NCBI GenBank assembly: GCA_947475895.1 | Contig: CANJMF010000003.1 | Span: forward strand, 1-64,000 | Reading direction: 5' to 3' | Origin: Fidelibacterota bacterium | Lineage (GTDB): Bacteria > Pseudomonadota > Alphaproteobacteria > Rhodospirillales > Rhodospirillaceae | Length of the DNA: 64,000 nucleotides | Part shown: in pieces, positions 44,190 to 52,382 of the stretch | Numbering within the stretch: position 1 is the first letter of the stretch | Layout: each line of letters begins with the position of its first letter | Made by a program: the position numbers and the translations under genes | Notes under the pieces: generated by a model | What the model was told of the DNA's origin: nothing | Databases searched by the model: none | Seen by the model: only the letters and a program-made list of their open reading frames with translations

Positions 44190-44953
44190 GGCCTTAGACC
44201 AACGATGGAGATTTGCCGGCCGTAATCCGGCTCTCTGTTCAAGGTCGCACGGCGGAAACTGAAAAAGGTCATGTCGCTGGTGCACGTATCGCTGCCGTCG
44301 ACGATCACAGTCCCGACATTGGCGGCACGAAGCTGCGCTGCGACGAAGGCGGGCAAATTGAAGTGCGATCGGCCGTTATCCTTGGGACCGGTGAAATACT
44401 GGCTATTGGCGGGATCGCGCGCCGTGAAGGTGGCGACGAACTCGGGCCCCACTTCGTATGAGGCTTGCGCGATACACGGGCCCAACGCGGCCACAATCCG
44501 CTCCGGGCGCGCACCTAAGCGTTCCATGGCTTTCACGGTATTTTGCAACACGCCGTCAAAAGCGCCCCGCCATCCCGCGTGTGCCGCACCGACCACATGT
44601 GCCTCGGCATCGGCGAACAGCACGGGTCCACAATCGGCCGTCAGAATGCCAAGGCCAATGCCCGATGTGCGCGTGACCATGGCGTCGGCGACCGGCGCTG
44701 ACTCCGGAGCCCAAGGTGTTGTGACTTCAATAACGTCGGCTGTGTGGCGTTGATAAGCGGTGATTAGAGATTCCAAACCAAGCTGCGCCGCGCAGCGCGC
44801 GCGATTGCGCGTGACGATGTCGCGCACATCCGACGCGCCGTAAGCGCAATTGTTCGATGTATAAAGGCCTTGAGATTCTCCGCCCTGGCGCGTGAAGAAC
44901 CCGTGCGTAATGCCGGTCAATGCGCTGAGTGCCGGGATCGTAAGGGCGGACAT
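44186..44953 (-). CDS. pgeF: Polyphenol oxidase/purine nucleoside phosphorylase family (YfiH, laccase domain)
   Basis: 255 residues from ATG 44953, which overlaps the MidA-like stop (TGATG). Metal-site residues are the His in YQRHTADV, Cys in LTADCGPVLFAD and His in GAAHAGWRGAFDGVL, as in YfiH/YlmD. The family was shown to edit peptidoglycan precursors (PgeF) and to cleave purine nucleosides (FAMIN-like). The C-terminal TFFSFRRATLNREPDYGRQ is also typical. Operon order lgt, midA-like, pgeF is conserved in Alphaproteobacteria. Confidence 0.93.
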   Translation of the reverse strand: MSALTIPALSALTGITHGFFTRQGGESQGLYTSNNCAYGASDVRDIVTRNRARCAAQLGLESLITAYQRHTADVIEVTTPWAPESAPVADAMVTRTSGIGLGILTADCGPVLFADAEAHVVGAAHAGWRGAFDGVLQNTVKAMERLGARPERIVAALGPCIAQASYEVGPEFVATFTARDPANSQYFTGPKDNGRSHFNLPAFVAAQLRAANVGTVIVDGSDTCTSDMTFFSFRRATLNREPDYGRQISIVGLRP

Positions 44954-46023
44954 CACGCGAAGCCTTCGGGTGCTGGCGCATGCGGCGCGGTGAACGCGAT
45001 CACTTTGAAAAGCGCGCCCATGGCATCGCCGTTGACGAGGCGTGAGACGCCGGCATCGATGCTTGCAACAACTTCGGCGGATTTTCCATCGGTCAGCCGC
45101 GCGGCGCGTAGGTGAACGCCAAGCTTCGTCAACCAAGTACCTTGCTCAACGGGCCCATGAACTTTTGCGCCGCCCGCTGCGGCAACTTGCGCTACGCGCC
45201 CGAAATCTACGTGAGCCGTAAGATCGACCTCGCCCGGCATCGCCAAGACATCGGCGAACTGGTGGTCCTTCACGGCTTGAAGTGTGTCGCCCATGCCCGA
45301 TTGCATATGACCATAGTCGATGAAAAGTGCTGCGCCATTATAGCGCGCCACGGCCGCCGCAACCTGTTCGATGACGGCATCCACCGCCGGAGATACCTCT
45401 ACGATCGCACCTTTTGCAGCCTCCGTCGGATCTGGAAAATTCGGCACGGGTCGGCGAAGTAATTTGAATGCACCATTGTCATCCAACGTAACGCACCGCT
45501 CCGACCATCCTTTCGCGGTCTTTTCAAACTGACGCACGGGAAGCGCATCCAGGAATTCGTTGCCGATCAGAATGAAGGGGCCCGCAGGCACGTCTTCTAA
45601 AGTCTCGTGCCACTGAACCGGGCGTTCTCCGAGCGCTTTACGCTGTATCGCTTTCAGGGACGCACTCCGTTCCACAAAGCGCACATCGGCCGCCTCGGAA
45701 AAACCTTCTACTTGCGACGTCGCGCGCAAAACATCGCTCATCAGTGTCCCGCGACCCGGTCCGCATTCAACCAAATAAAACGGCGTGGGCGCACCCATAT
45801 GTTGCCACGTCACCGCTGCCCATAAGCCGATCAACTCGCCGAAGACCTGACTGATTTCCGGGGCCGTGGTGAAGTCGCCGTGCGTGCCGAAAACATCGCC
45901 CTTTGCGTAGTAAGCATCGACGGCGGCCTCCATGAAGTCGGCCATCGTAATCGGCCCATGACGGCGAATCTGCGTCGCCAACATTTCCGCGCAAAGGTTT
46001 CGATCAGGCGCGCCCGCGTTCAT
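44953..46023 (-). CDS. SAM-dependent methyltransferase, MidA/NDUFAF7 family
   Basis: 356 residues. FMEAAVDAYYAKGDVFG and GDFTTAPEISQVFGELIG near 25-66 are family hallmarks, followed by SAM motif I VECGPGRGTLMSDVLR near 84-99. GNEFLDALPVRQFEK is the second conserved block. Human NDUFAF7 dimethylates an arginine of complex I subunit NDUFS2, so a role in complex I assembly is a fair but unproven inference for the bacterial protein. It overlaps lgt by 4 bases and pgeF by 1. Confidence 0.92.
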   Translation of the reverse strand: MNAGAPDRNLCAEMLATQIRRHGPITMADFMEAAVDAYYAKGDVFGTHGDFTTAPEISQVFGELIGLWAAVTWQHMGAPTPFYLVECGPGRGTLMSDVLRATSQVEGFSEAADVRFVERSASLKAIQRKALGERPVQWHETLEDVPAGPFILIGNEFLDALPVRQFEKTAKGWSERCVTLDDNGAFKLLRRPVPNFPDPTEAAKGAIVEVSPAVDAVIEQVAAAVARYNGAALFIDYGHMQSGMGDTLQAVKDHQFADVLAMPGEVDLTAHVDFGRVAQVAAAGGAKVHGPVEQGTWLTKLGVHLRAARLTDGKSAEVVASIDAGVSRLVNGDAMGALFKVIAFTAPHAPAPEGFA

Positions 46024-46826
46024 GCGACGGGTGAAGTGCTACGTGCGCGCCAAACGGCAAACACGCCAAACAGCACCATCGGGATCGACAGCAGTTGTCC
46101 CATGGTGGCGCCGCCGATGAGAAAGCCCAGGAAGTTATCGGGCTCGCGGAACAGCTCGCCGACCATGCGAAACACGCCGTAGCCGATCCAGAAAGCGCCC
46201 GTCAGTATTCCAGGGCGTGAGCGAATGCGCTCGTTGCGCCACAGAAGATGCAAGATGATGAACAGCACCACGCCCTCGAGCATGGCTTGATACAGCTGGC
46301 TGGGATGACGCGGTACAGGTCCGCCATTGGGAAACACCATGGCCCATGGGACGTCAGGTGCTATGCGCCCCCAAAGTTCGCCGTTGATGAAATTCGCGAG
46401 ACGGCCAAGTCCTAGTCCGATCGGTACGGCGCACGCAACGCCGTCTGCCAGATACCACATGTTAATTTTGGCGTGGCGCGCATAAAGGATTATCGCCAAC
46501 GTTACGCCGAGCAGCCCGCCGTGAAAGGACATTCCGCCCTCCCACGTTCGGATAACTTCGCTGATGTGCGAAAAGTAGTACGCCGGTTTGTAAAACAGGA
46601 CGTAACCCAGGCGACCGCCAAGGATGACGCCGAGCAGCGCCCACAGAAAGAAGTCCTCGACGTGCGTGCGCGTCATCAATGCGGGCGGACGCGTCACCAG
46701 CCAACGCATATACCAAAGGCCGCCGACCAGACCCGCGATATACGCCACGGCGTACCAGCGGACGGCAAAACTGCTGCCGATATGAAAAATGACGGGATCT
46801 ATCGCGGGGAAAGCGATTGCGAACAT
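46020..46826 (-). CDS. lgt: Prolipoprotein diacylglyceryl transferase
   Basis: 268 residues from ATG 46826; the frame extends to 46883 without a start site. An inner-membrane enzyme with about seven helices that adds diacylglycerol to the lipobox cysteine. Signature residues are GGMSFHGGLLGV and the RLANFINGELWGR block (near 138-150). The window has at least one likely substrate, the lipoprotein at 43245. It heads the operon lgt-midA-pgeF and is divergent from the UbiK gene. Confidence 0.96.
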   Translation of the reverse strand: MFAIAFPAIDPVIFHIGSSFAVRWYAVAYIAGLVGGLWYMRWLVTRPPALMTRTHVEDFFLWALLGVILGGRLGYVLFYKPAYYFSHISEVIRTWEGGMSFHGGLLGVTLAIILYARHAKINMWYLADGVACAVPIGLGLGRLANFINGELWGRIAPDVPWAMVFPNGGPVPRHPSQLYQAMLEGVVLFIILHLLWRNERIRSRPGILTGAFWIGYGVFRMVGELFREPDNFLGFLIGGATMGQLLSIPMVLFGVFAVWRARSTSPVA

Positions 46827-46970
46827 GGGGTCGGTGCCACTCCTCCAGCGCCAAGCTTTTAGGCGCGGGTAAACTACTGGCAACTGCGCCTTCTGTCTGC
46901 GGGTATCGTTGCTTTGCGGCGCGTGAGCGCCGATATTGATGTGACAGACTCAACGAGAAGGATACGGCGC

Positions 46971-47234
46971 ATGCAAAGCCAGAACCGAATTTTCGACGAT
47001 TTGGCGCGCGTGGCGGGCGGTGCGTTAAACGCCGTCACATCACTGAAAGACGAAATCGAAGCGATGATTCGCGATCGCACGGAACGCTTCATGGCCGACG
47101 GTAACTTCGTGCGCCGAGACGAATTCGATGTTGTGCGCGCGATGGCGGCGGAAGCTCGCGCCGAGCAAGAGCGCCTTGTAAAACGCATTGCTGAACTCGA
47201 GCGCGCGTTAGCGGAAAAAAACCCAGGCAACTGA
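46971..47234 (+). CDS. ubiK: UbiK/BMFP-domain accessory factor
   Basis: 87 residues from ATG 46971, after GAGAAGGATACGGCGC; an earlier reading to 46914 has no site. The sequence is almost all helical: MQSQNRIFDDLARVAGGALN, then FVRRDEFDVVRAMAAEARAE with a C-terminal coiled coil. This is the BMFP domain, seen in UbiK, which assists ubiquinone synthesis, and in membrane-fusion proteins. A GANTC site lies at 46947-46951, 20 bases upstream. Possible cell-cycle timing is inference. Confidence 0.82.
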   Translation: MQSQNRIFDDLARVAGGALNAVTSLKDEIEAMIRDRTERFMADGNFVRRDEFDVVRAMAAEARAEQERLVKRIAELERALAEKNPGN

Positions 47235-47368
47235 ATCGTCTCAAGCACTTATCCACAAGATTTTTGACTCAAAGCGCGACTCGGCGGTTTTATTCATCAT
47301 TTTGTGTTGCGACCTCCCAGCACCTACTATATCTTGAAGTTGCGGCTCATACGTTAACCAGGGGTTCG
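47233..47368 (+). promoter_or_regulatory. DnaA box and GANTC sites upstream of the YbjN gene
   Basis: A perfect DnaA box TTATCCACA is at 47249-47257. GANTC sites start at 47233, 47266 and 47278; the last is CGAGTCG on the minus strand, a full YGAKTCG match. A CtrA-like TTAA-N7-TTCG is at 47354-47368. The three motif classes in 135 bases suggest replication- and methylation-linked control of the gene at 47411. Each site alone could occur by chance. Confidence 0.45.
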
Positions 47369-47410
47369 AGCCGCCTTTAGACCCGATTTTCTCCGTGGGG
47401 AGGGTCTTCG

Positions 47411-47911
47411 ATGCAGTCTGCAACGCTTCGCCGGTCAGCGACACGGACCAGCAATCCCATCGATCTCATCGAAGAAGTCATCGCCGGCAAAGAGTGGATC
47501 TATGATCGCCGCTGCGAGACCGAACTCGCTGTGGAATCGCCCGGCACCTGGTGCGATTACGGCATGTTCTTCGCATGGTCCGAAGATCTCAACGCGCTGC
47601 ACTTCTCGTGCGCACTCGATATGCGCGTCCAATCGAAGCTCATGGGGCATGTCTATGAGCTTCTCGCCAAACTCAACGAACGTCTTTGGATGGGCCACTT
47701 CGCCATTTGGGTCGAAGAGGGCATCCCCATGTTCCGGCATACCGTGCGTCTGCCGGACCGCTTCGATAGTGAATTGATCGGCGAACTCATGGATTTGGCC
47801 ATCGCGGAATGCGAACGTTACTACCCCGCCTTCCAGTTCGTGATCTGGGGCGGTCGTAACGCCGAAGACGCCATCGCCAGCTCGCTTTTAGACACGGTCG
47901 GCGAGGCGTAA
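47411..47911 (+). CDS. YbjN domain-containing protein
   Basis: 166 residues, a single YbjN (type III secretion chaperone-like fold) domain. Typical sequence includes NPIDLIEEVIAGKEWIYDRR, then LNERLWMGHFAIWVEEGIPM and a C-terminal helix. YbjN is linked to stress survival and motility in enterobacteria; alphaproteobacterial homologues are conserved and of unknown function. The 176-base upstream region carries a DnaA box and GANTC sites. proC follows 75 bases downstream, perhaps in the same transcript. Confidence 0.85.
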   Translation: MQSATLRRSATRTSNPIDLIEEVIAGKEWIYDRRCETELAVESPGTWCDYGMFFAWSEDLNALHFSCALDMRVQSKLMGHVYELLAKLNERLWMGHFAIWVEEGIPMFRHTVRLPDRFDSELIGELMDLAIAECERYYPAFQFVIWGGRNAEDAIASSLLDTVGEA

Positions 47912-47986
47912 GGCCTCCTTTTTCTGCAACCGCGGCGCTTTCCATCGGCCTTTAGCATTCGCCCGTTCGAGTGCTATCGTAGCGCC

Positions 47987-48808
47987 ATGATCAAAGGGAC
48001 CATTCTCCTTGTCGGCTGCGGTAAAATGGGCGGCGCTCTTCTCGAGGGCTGGTTCAAGCAAGGCTTAAATCCTGTAGACGCGGTCGTCGTCGAGCCTGGC
48101 GGCCGCGAGGCTGTTGCATGCTGTGCTCATCATCGCGCACTGACGGTGCTGCCGACAGCCAAGGACGTCCCGCGCGACTTCGTGCCGGATGTCGTGCTGT
48201 TCGCCGTGAAGCCGCAATTGGCCGACGGTGTGGTCGCTGACTATCAACGCCTTGTCGCGCGCGCGCCGGTGTTCCTCTCGGTCATTGCGGGCAAGACAAC
48301 CACTTATTTCCAAAAGCACCTGGGCGCGGATGCGGCCGTGGTGCGTGCCATGCCCAACACGCCGGCCGCCATTGGAAAAGCGATCAGCGTTCTCTACGCG
48401 GCCCCAACCGTGAGCGCCGTGCAAAAACGCGTATGCGAACTCCTGATGCAAGCCGTCGGCGATGTGGAATGGCTGAACGATGAAACGCTCATGGATGCCG
48501 TGACGGCGGTCTCGGGCAGCGGTCCCGCCTATGTTTTCTTACTCGCCGAATGCCTGCGCGACGCCGGTATCGAAGCGGGATTACCGCCCGAGCTCGCGGC
48601 GCGATTGGCGCGCCTGACCGTAACGGGTTCTGCCGCGCTGATGGCGCAGGATACGAACCCGCCCGAAGTACTCCGCCAAAACGTCACGAGCCCGAACGGA
48701 ACCACGGCTGCGGCGTTATCTATTTTGATGGGCGAAGGCGGCTTGAAAAAACTGATGGCGCAAGCTGTCGCCGTCGCCACGAAGCGATCGCAAGAGCTCG
48801 CAGGTTAA
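47987..48808 (+). CDS. proC: Pyrroline-5-carboxylate reductase
   Basis: 273 residues. Last step of proline synthesis, reducing P5C with NAD(P)H. The N-terminal Rossmann motif is LLVGCGKMGGALLEG at 6-20. FAVKPQLADG and VVRAMPNTPAAIGK follow, and the C-terminal dimer and substrate region has AVSGSGPAYVFLL and NVTSPNGTTAAAL. Full length and intact. The YbjN-proC pairing recurs in Alphaproteobacteria. Confidence 0.96.
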   Translation: MIKGTILLVGCGKMGGALLEGWFKQGLNPVDAVVVEPGGREAVACCAHHRALTVLPTAKDVPRDFVPDVVLFAVKPQLADGVVADYQRLVARAPVFLSVIAGKTTTYFQKHLGADAAVVRAMPNTPAAIGKAISVLYAAPTVSAVQKRVCELLMQAVGDVEWLNDETLMDAVTAVSGSGPAYVFLLAECLRDAGIEAGLPPELAARLARLTVTGSAALMAQDTNPPEVLRQNVTSPNGTTAAALSILMGEGGLKKLMAQAVAVATKRSQELAG

Positions 48809-48836
48809 GTTTCAGACGACGTCATGGAGGTGAACG

Positions 48837-49472
48837 ATGGCCGCCAAGAAATCTATCAAAAAGGCCGCTGCTAAGAGGGCCGCGGAAACTGTCGATCCGA
48901 TCGTTGCCGCGACTTTGGCTGAAGTGGCCGTTACGGGCTGGCGCGAGCTGACGCTTGACGGCGTCGCGGCGCGCGCGAAGATTTCATTAGGGCAGTTACT
49001 GCGCGATGCGCCGACGCGGGGGCATCTTGTTTTGCGGCTGATCACCTCAATCGACGATCAGATGCTCGCGGGCGTAAGCAGCGTTGACGGCACGGAGTCG
49101 CCGCGTGACCGCGTGTTCGACATTCTTATGCGGCGGTTCGATATCTTGAATCAAAACCGCGACGGCATGCGCGCGCTTGTCACGGGTGTCATGCGCGATC
49201 CAGGCGTGGCGGTTCTGACTGGATGCCGCTTGCGACGCTCGGCTGCTGCGACACTTGGGGCCGCTGGCATTAGCGTCAATGGTCCCATCGGGCTTTTGCG
49301 TACGCAGGGGTTGCTTGCAATTGGCGCCAGCGGTATGCGCGCGTGGCTGAACGATGATACGGCCGACCTCGCAAAAACGATGGCGGCCGTCGACCGGGCT
49401 TTGACGCGTGTCGAACGTTTGATGGGAATGTTGTCCTTCCGGCGTAAATCAGCGGAAGCGGCGGCGGCCTGA
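48837..49472 (+). CDS. TetR-family-like regulator
   Basis: 211 residues from ATG 48837, with GGAGGTGAACG upstream. The N-terminal ~20 residues are Lys/Ala-rich. A TetR-type helix-turn-helix is seen at 25-65 (ATLAEVAVTGWRELTLDGVA, then RAKISLGQLLR), followed by an all-helical ligand or dimer domain. Some alphaproteobacterial genomes have such proteins next to proC. The controlled genes are unknown. It converges on the fixK operon. Confidence 0.72.
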   Translation: MAAKKSIKKAAAKRAAETVDPIVAATLAEVAVTGWRELTLDGVAARAKISLGQLLRDAPTRGHLVLRLITSIDDQMLAGVSSVDGTESPRDRVFDILMRRFDILNQNRDGMRALVTGVMRDPGVAVLTGCRLRRSAAATLGAAGISVNGPIGLLRTQGLLAIGASGMRAWLNDDTADLAKTMAAVDRALTRVERLMGMLSFRRKSAEAAAA

Positions 49473-49473
49473 T

Positions 49474-49728
49474 TTAGCGAACACTACGTCCGCGCATGGG
49501 GCGCTTGGTGGACTCGCGCTCCCAGCCGTTTTCACGACAAAAAGCTTCGCCGGCCCAGGTGGCCTCGTCCTGACTTGCATATTGACCCGGCAGCGCGATG
49601 ACTCGGCCGCGGAAGGTCACGGTGACTTTGCGTAAAGCGCCATCGTAGTGCACTTTCATTCCCGTCTCGTATGAACCGGGAACGATGTTGGTTTTACGCG
49701 CCGAAGATGGAAATGGAATAACGCTCAT
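49474..49728 (-). CDS. Hypothetical protein downstream of fixK, 84 aa
   Basis: Starts at ATG 49728, overlapping the fixK-like stop by 4 bases, so it is translationally coupled; a longer reading would cover fixK. Basic protein with beta-strand character (KVTVTFRGRVIALPG), a single Cys, and an Arg-rich tail. No known family. The coupling suggests a link with oxygen or redox response. Confidence 0.55.
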   Translation of the reverse strand: MSVIPFPSSARKTNIVPGSYETGMKVHYDGALRKVTVTFRGRVIALPGQYASQDEATWAGEAFCRENGWERESTKRPMRGRSVR

Positions 49729-50420
49729 AAGTCGCCTCGCGCATCCTCCAGCGCATCGCGATCCACCAATTTGATGCGATTGACGCTTTGCATGGAAATG
49801 ACGCCGCTTTCTTTCAGCTGAGTCAGCGTGCGGCTGACGGTTTCGATTACCATGCCGAGATAATCGGCGATGTCGCCGCGGGTCATGGGCAGCTGGATGC
49901 AATCGTTGTCGTTGGCGGTGCGCTCGGACAGTTCCAGTAAGAACCATGCCACGCGTTCTTGTGCCGTCTTGTGGCACAGCAACACCATGCGTTTGTAGGC
50001 ACCTTCCAGACCTTTGGCGGTCAGGTGGCGCATGTGACGGGCAAAGGCGTTGTCTTCGGTGATGAGTGTGTCAACGCTCCGGCGCGAATAGCGCATCAGC
50101 ACGCAATCGCTGACCGCTTCGGCGGCGAAATAACGATCGTCTTCGTCTTCAAAGCCAAGCAGATCGCCGGCGACAAGGAATTCACAAATTTGGCGGTGAC
50201 CGTCGGCCATCAATTTCACGAGGCGAACGCTGCCGCTAACGATTTTGTAGCAATGATCGGCCAGGGCGCCCTCGGCGTAGATTTCCTTGCCACGGCGCAC
50301 GGTGATTTGCTGACCCAGAGTTTCGAGTGCCTGCAGCGGCTGACGCGCAAGGACCCGGCGCGGCGCAACCTGTGTCTGCAAGGCGTAGTCGGCGACGACT
50401 TCGGTACGGGACTGCAACAT
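49725..50420 (-). CDS. Crp/Fnr-type regulator, FixK-like
   Basis: 231 residues: a cNMP-binding-like beta barrel near 35-125 (EIYAEGALADHCYKIVSGSV), a dimer helix, and a C-terminal helix-turn-helix (TRGDIADYLGMVIETVSRTL). It lacks the N-terminal cysteine cluster of FNR, so it is not itself an iron-sulfur oxygen sensor, and it reads as FixK-like. FixK proteins act downstream of FixL/FixJ and turn on microaerobic genes at TTGAT-N4-ATCAA sites. A FixJ-like box (50498-50505) lies 78 bases upstream and the fixLJ-like genes are divergent beside it. Confidence 0.85.
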   Translation of the reverse strand: MLQSRTEVVADYALQTQVAPRRVLARQPLQALETLGQQITVRRGKEIYAEGALADHCYKIVSGSVRLVKLMADGHRQICEFLVAGDLLGFEDEDDRYFAAEAVSDCVLMRYSRRSVDTLITEDNAFARHMRHLTAKGLEGAYKRMVLLCHKTAQERVAWFLLELSERTANDNDCIQLPMTRGDIADYLGMVIETVSRTLTQLKESGVISMQSVNRIKLVDRDALEDARGDL

Positions 50421-50495
50421 GGTATTCTCCGATCTCTGGGGTGCTCGAGAGGCAATTGGTACGCATCCAGACCCAGGATCGAAATTGGGGTATCC

Positions 50496-50513
50496 ACTTA
50501 AGTAGTATTACGT
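50496..50513 (-). promoter_or_regulatory. Candidate FixJ box in the fixK/fixL intergenic region
   Basis: TTAAGTAG at 50498-50505 matches 7 of 8 bases of the FixJ site consensus GTAMGTAG as I remember it; TTACGTA nearby (50508-50514) is a possible partner on the other strand. It sits 78 bases before the fixK-like ATG, a distance that fits an activator site. Inference only. Confidence 0.4.
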
Positions 50514-50571
50514 ATGCCGTCGCCCGCCGCCCAAAAAAGCCAATAATGGCGGGGACTTAGAGGCCGCGAAT

Positions 50572-51666
50572 ATGGATTATAGAGCGCGTTTCGAAGCCCT
50601 TATTACCGCGGCAGCCGACGGAATTGTGGTCATCGATGCTGCGGGGCTCATTCAAGTCTATAACACTGCCTGCGAACAGCTTTTCGGGTATCCGCCACGC
50701 GATGTGGTTGGCCGCAGCGTCAAAATGCTGATGTCGGCAACCGATCAGGAAAAATACGACGCGTATCTCGACAGCTACCGCATGACCGGCCAGCACGGCG
50801 CCGTCAGCCCGAGTCTGGAGACGGTGGGCCAACGCAAAGACGGGACGACCTTTCCCATGCATGTTTCTCTTGGGGAAGGGCAATCGCCGGACGGCAATAT
50901 TCTAGTCGCCATCATTCGCGACATCACGGAACGCCAGAACGCACAACGTCAGACGCAGGAACTGCAGCACGAACTCCTGCACGTGTCGCGCCTGAGCGCC
51001 ATGAGCGAGATGAGCTCAGCGCTGGCGCACGAAGTGAACCAGCCGCTGGCGGCCATTACGAACTACCTCAGAGCCGCACAACGAACCGCGGTTAACATCA
51101 ACGATCCCGCCATCGTGAAAGTGCGCGAGATTCTTGAAAAGACATTGGCGCAGACTGCAAGGGCAGGTCAGGTCATCCGGCGCTTAAGAGACTTTATCGA
51201 AAAAGGTGAAACCAATCGCGTGATTGAAAATCTCAACTCCGTCATCGACGAAGCCATGGGGCTGGCTTTGATTGGGGCGGGCGATACCGGCGTGCGACCG
51301 CAAATGGAATTCCACCCGCGCGCGCCGAACGTGCTTATCGATAAAATTCAAATTCAGCAGGTGGTCCTCAATCTCGTCCGCAATAGCATTGAGGCAATGC
51401 AGGAGACCGAGACACGCGATTTGACGGTTCGAACAATGATAGAAGGCGATTTCGCACAAGTAACGGTCATGGATACGGGGCCGGGGCTGCATCCCGATGT
51501 GGCTGGACGGCTTTTTCAGCCTTTTACGACCACGAAAGGCGCAGGGATGGGCATTGGCCTTTCTATTTCTAAGCGAATTATTGAATCTCATGGCGGGCGC
51601 ATGTGGGCCACGCCTAACCTTGAAGCGGGCGTTTCCTTCCATTTCAATATACCGCTGTCGGTCTAA
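50572..51666 (+). CDS. FixL-like PAS sensor histidine kinase lacking haem ligands
   Basis: 364 residues, soluble. PAS domain 1-120, HisKA-type kinase 121-364 with His153 in LAHEVNQPLAAITNYL, and ATP-site boxes (LVRNSIEAMQE, DTGPGLHPD, GMGIGLSISKR). It aligns along its length with FixL (RKDGTTFPMHVSLGE; LHVSRLSAMSEM). By-eye alignment with Bradyrhizobium FixL puts Tyr62 where the haem-binding His200 sits (QEKYDAY against SRHDSY) and Leu where the oxygen-sensing Arg220 sits. It is therefore unlikely to bind haem the same way and its signal may not be oxygen. The fixJ-like gene follows 22 bases on. Confidence 0.88.
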   Translation: MDYRARFEALITAAADGIVVIDAAGLIQVYNTACEQLFGYPPRDVVGRSVKMLMSATDQEKYDAYLDSYRMTGQHGAVSPSLETVGQRKDGTTFPMHVSLGEGQSPDGNILVAIIRDITERQNAQRQTQELQHELLHVSRLSAMSEMSSALAHEVNQPLAAITNYLRAAQRTAVNINDPAIVKVREILEKTLAQTARAGQVIRRLRDFIEKGETNRVIENLNSVIDEAMGLALIGAGDTGVRPQMEFHPRAPNVLIDKIQIQQVVLNLVRNSIEAMQETETRDLTVRTMIEGDFAQVTVMDTGPGLHPDVAGRLFQPFTTTKGAGMGIGLSISKRIIESHGGRMWATPNLEAGVSFHFNIPLSV

Positions 51667-51688
51667 GATAACCGGAGGGGAGTAGGTC

Positions 51689-52306
51689 ATGAGCGATGCC
51701 GCCATATTCATTGTCGATGACGACGACGGCCTCCGCGATTCCTTGCGCGTGCTTTTAGAGTCGGCCGGTCTGCGCGTTCAAGATTTTCCAAGGGCGGCAG
51801 CGTTTCTCGATTTTTATACGCCAGCACATGAAGGGTGCTTGGTGGCTGACGTCCGAATGCCCGACATGGACGGCCTTGCGCTCCAAGCAGAGCTTATGCG
51901 CCGAAAGTTCGAGCTGCCGGTGATCATCATGACGGGCGATGGAGACGTGCCATTGGCGGTGCGCGCCATGCGTGCGGGCGCGATCGATTTCATCGAAAAA
52001 CCCTTCGATGACGAGGCGTTTCTCACAAGTGTCCGTCGGGCGCTCGACATCCACCGCGAAACACGAGGACAAGCATCGGCGTCCCATGCTTCGCGCGAGC
52101 GCGTTGCTGGGCTCACCCCCCGTGAGCGAGATGTCTTGGAACTTCTTGTGGCCGGTCACCCGAATAAGGTGATCGCCTTTAAATTGGATATTTCACCCCG
52201 CACGGTCGAAGTGCATCGCGGGCGCCTCATGGAAAAGATGCAGGCGCGCGGACTATCTGACCTGGTGCGCGCGGCGCTGGCCGCGGGAATCGCCGCTCCC
52301 ATTTAA
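51689..52306 (+). CDS. fixJ: FixJ-like two-component response regulator
   Basis: 205 residues. Receiver domain with acidic DDDD at 10-13, phosphate acceptor Asp54 in CLVADVRMPDMDG, Thr in IIMTGDGD and Lys in FIEKPFDD. The C-terminal LuxR/NarL helix-turn-helix begins LTPRERDVLELLVAG and ends with ISPRTVEVHRGRLMEKM. In rhizobia, phospho-FixJ activates fixK. The fixK-like gene is divergent beside it with a FixJ-like box, so the circuit looks intact apart from the sensor. Confidence 0.93.
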   Translation: MSDAAIFIVDDDDGLRDSLRVLLESAGLRVQDFPRAAAFLDFYTPAHEGCLVADVRMPDMDGLALQAELMRRKFELPVIIMTGDGDVPLAVRAMRAGAIDFIEKPFDDEAFLTSVRRALDIHRETRGQASASHASRERVAGLTPRERDVLELLVAGHPNKVIAFKLDISPRTVEVHRGRLMEKMQARGLSDLVRAALAAGIAAPI

Positions 52307-52382
52307 TACGGGGTTCTACGTATATCGCGCTCGCTGCCGGCTACCTACATTTCCACGGTCGGAGATACGGAGCATCGACGCG

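Noticed and set aside
46020-46970. tRNA or small RNA between lgt and ubiK
   Set aside because: No cloverleaf or terminator; the gap is only about 144 bases and is explained by divergent promoters.
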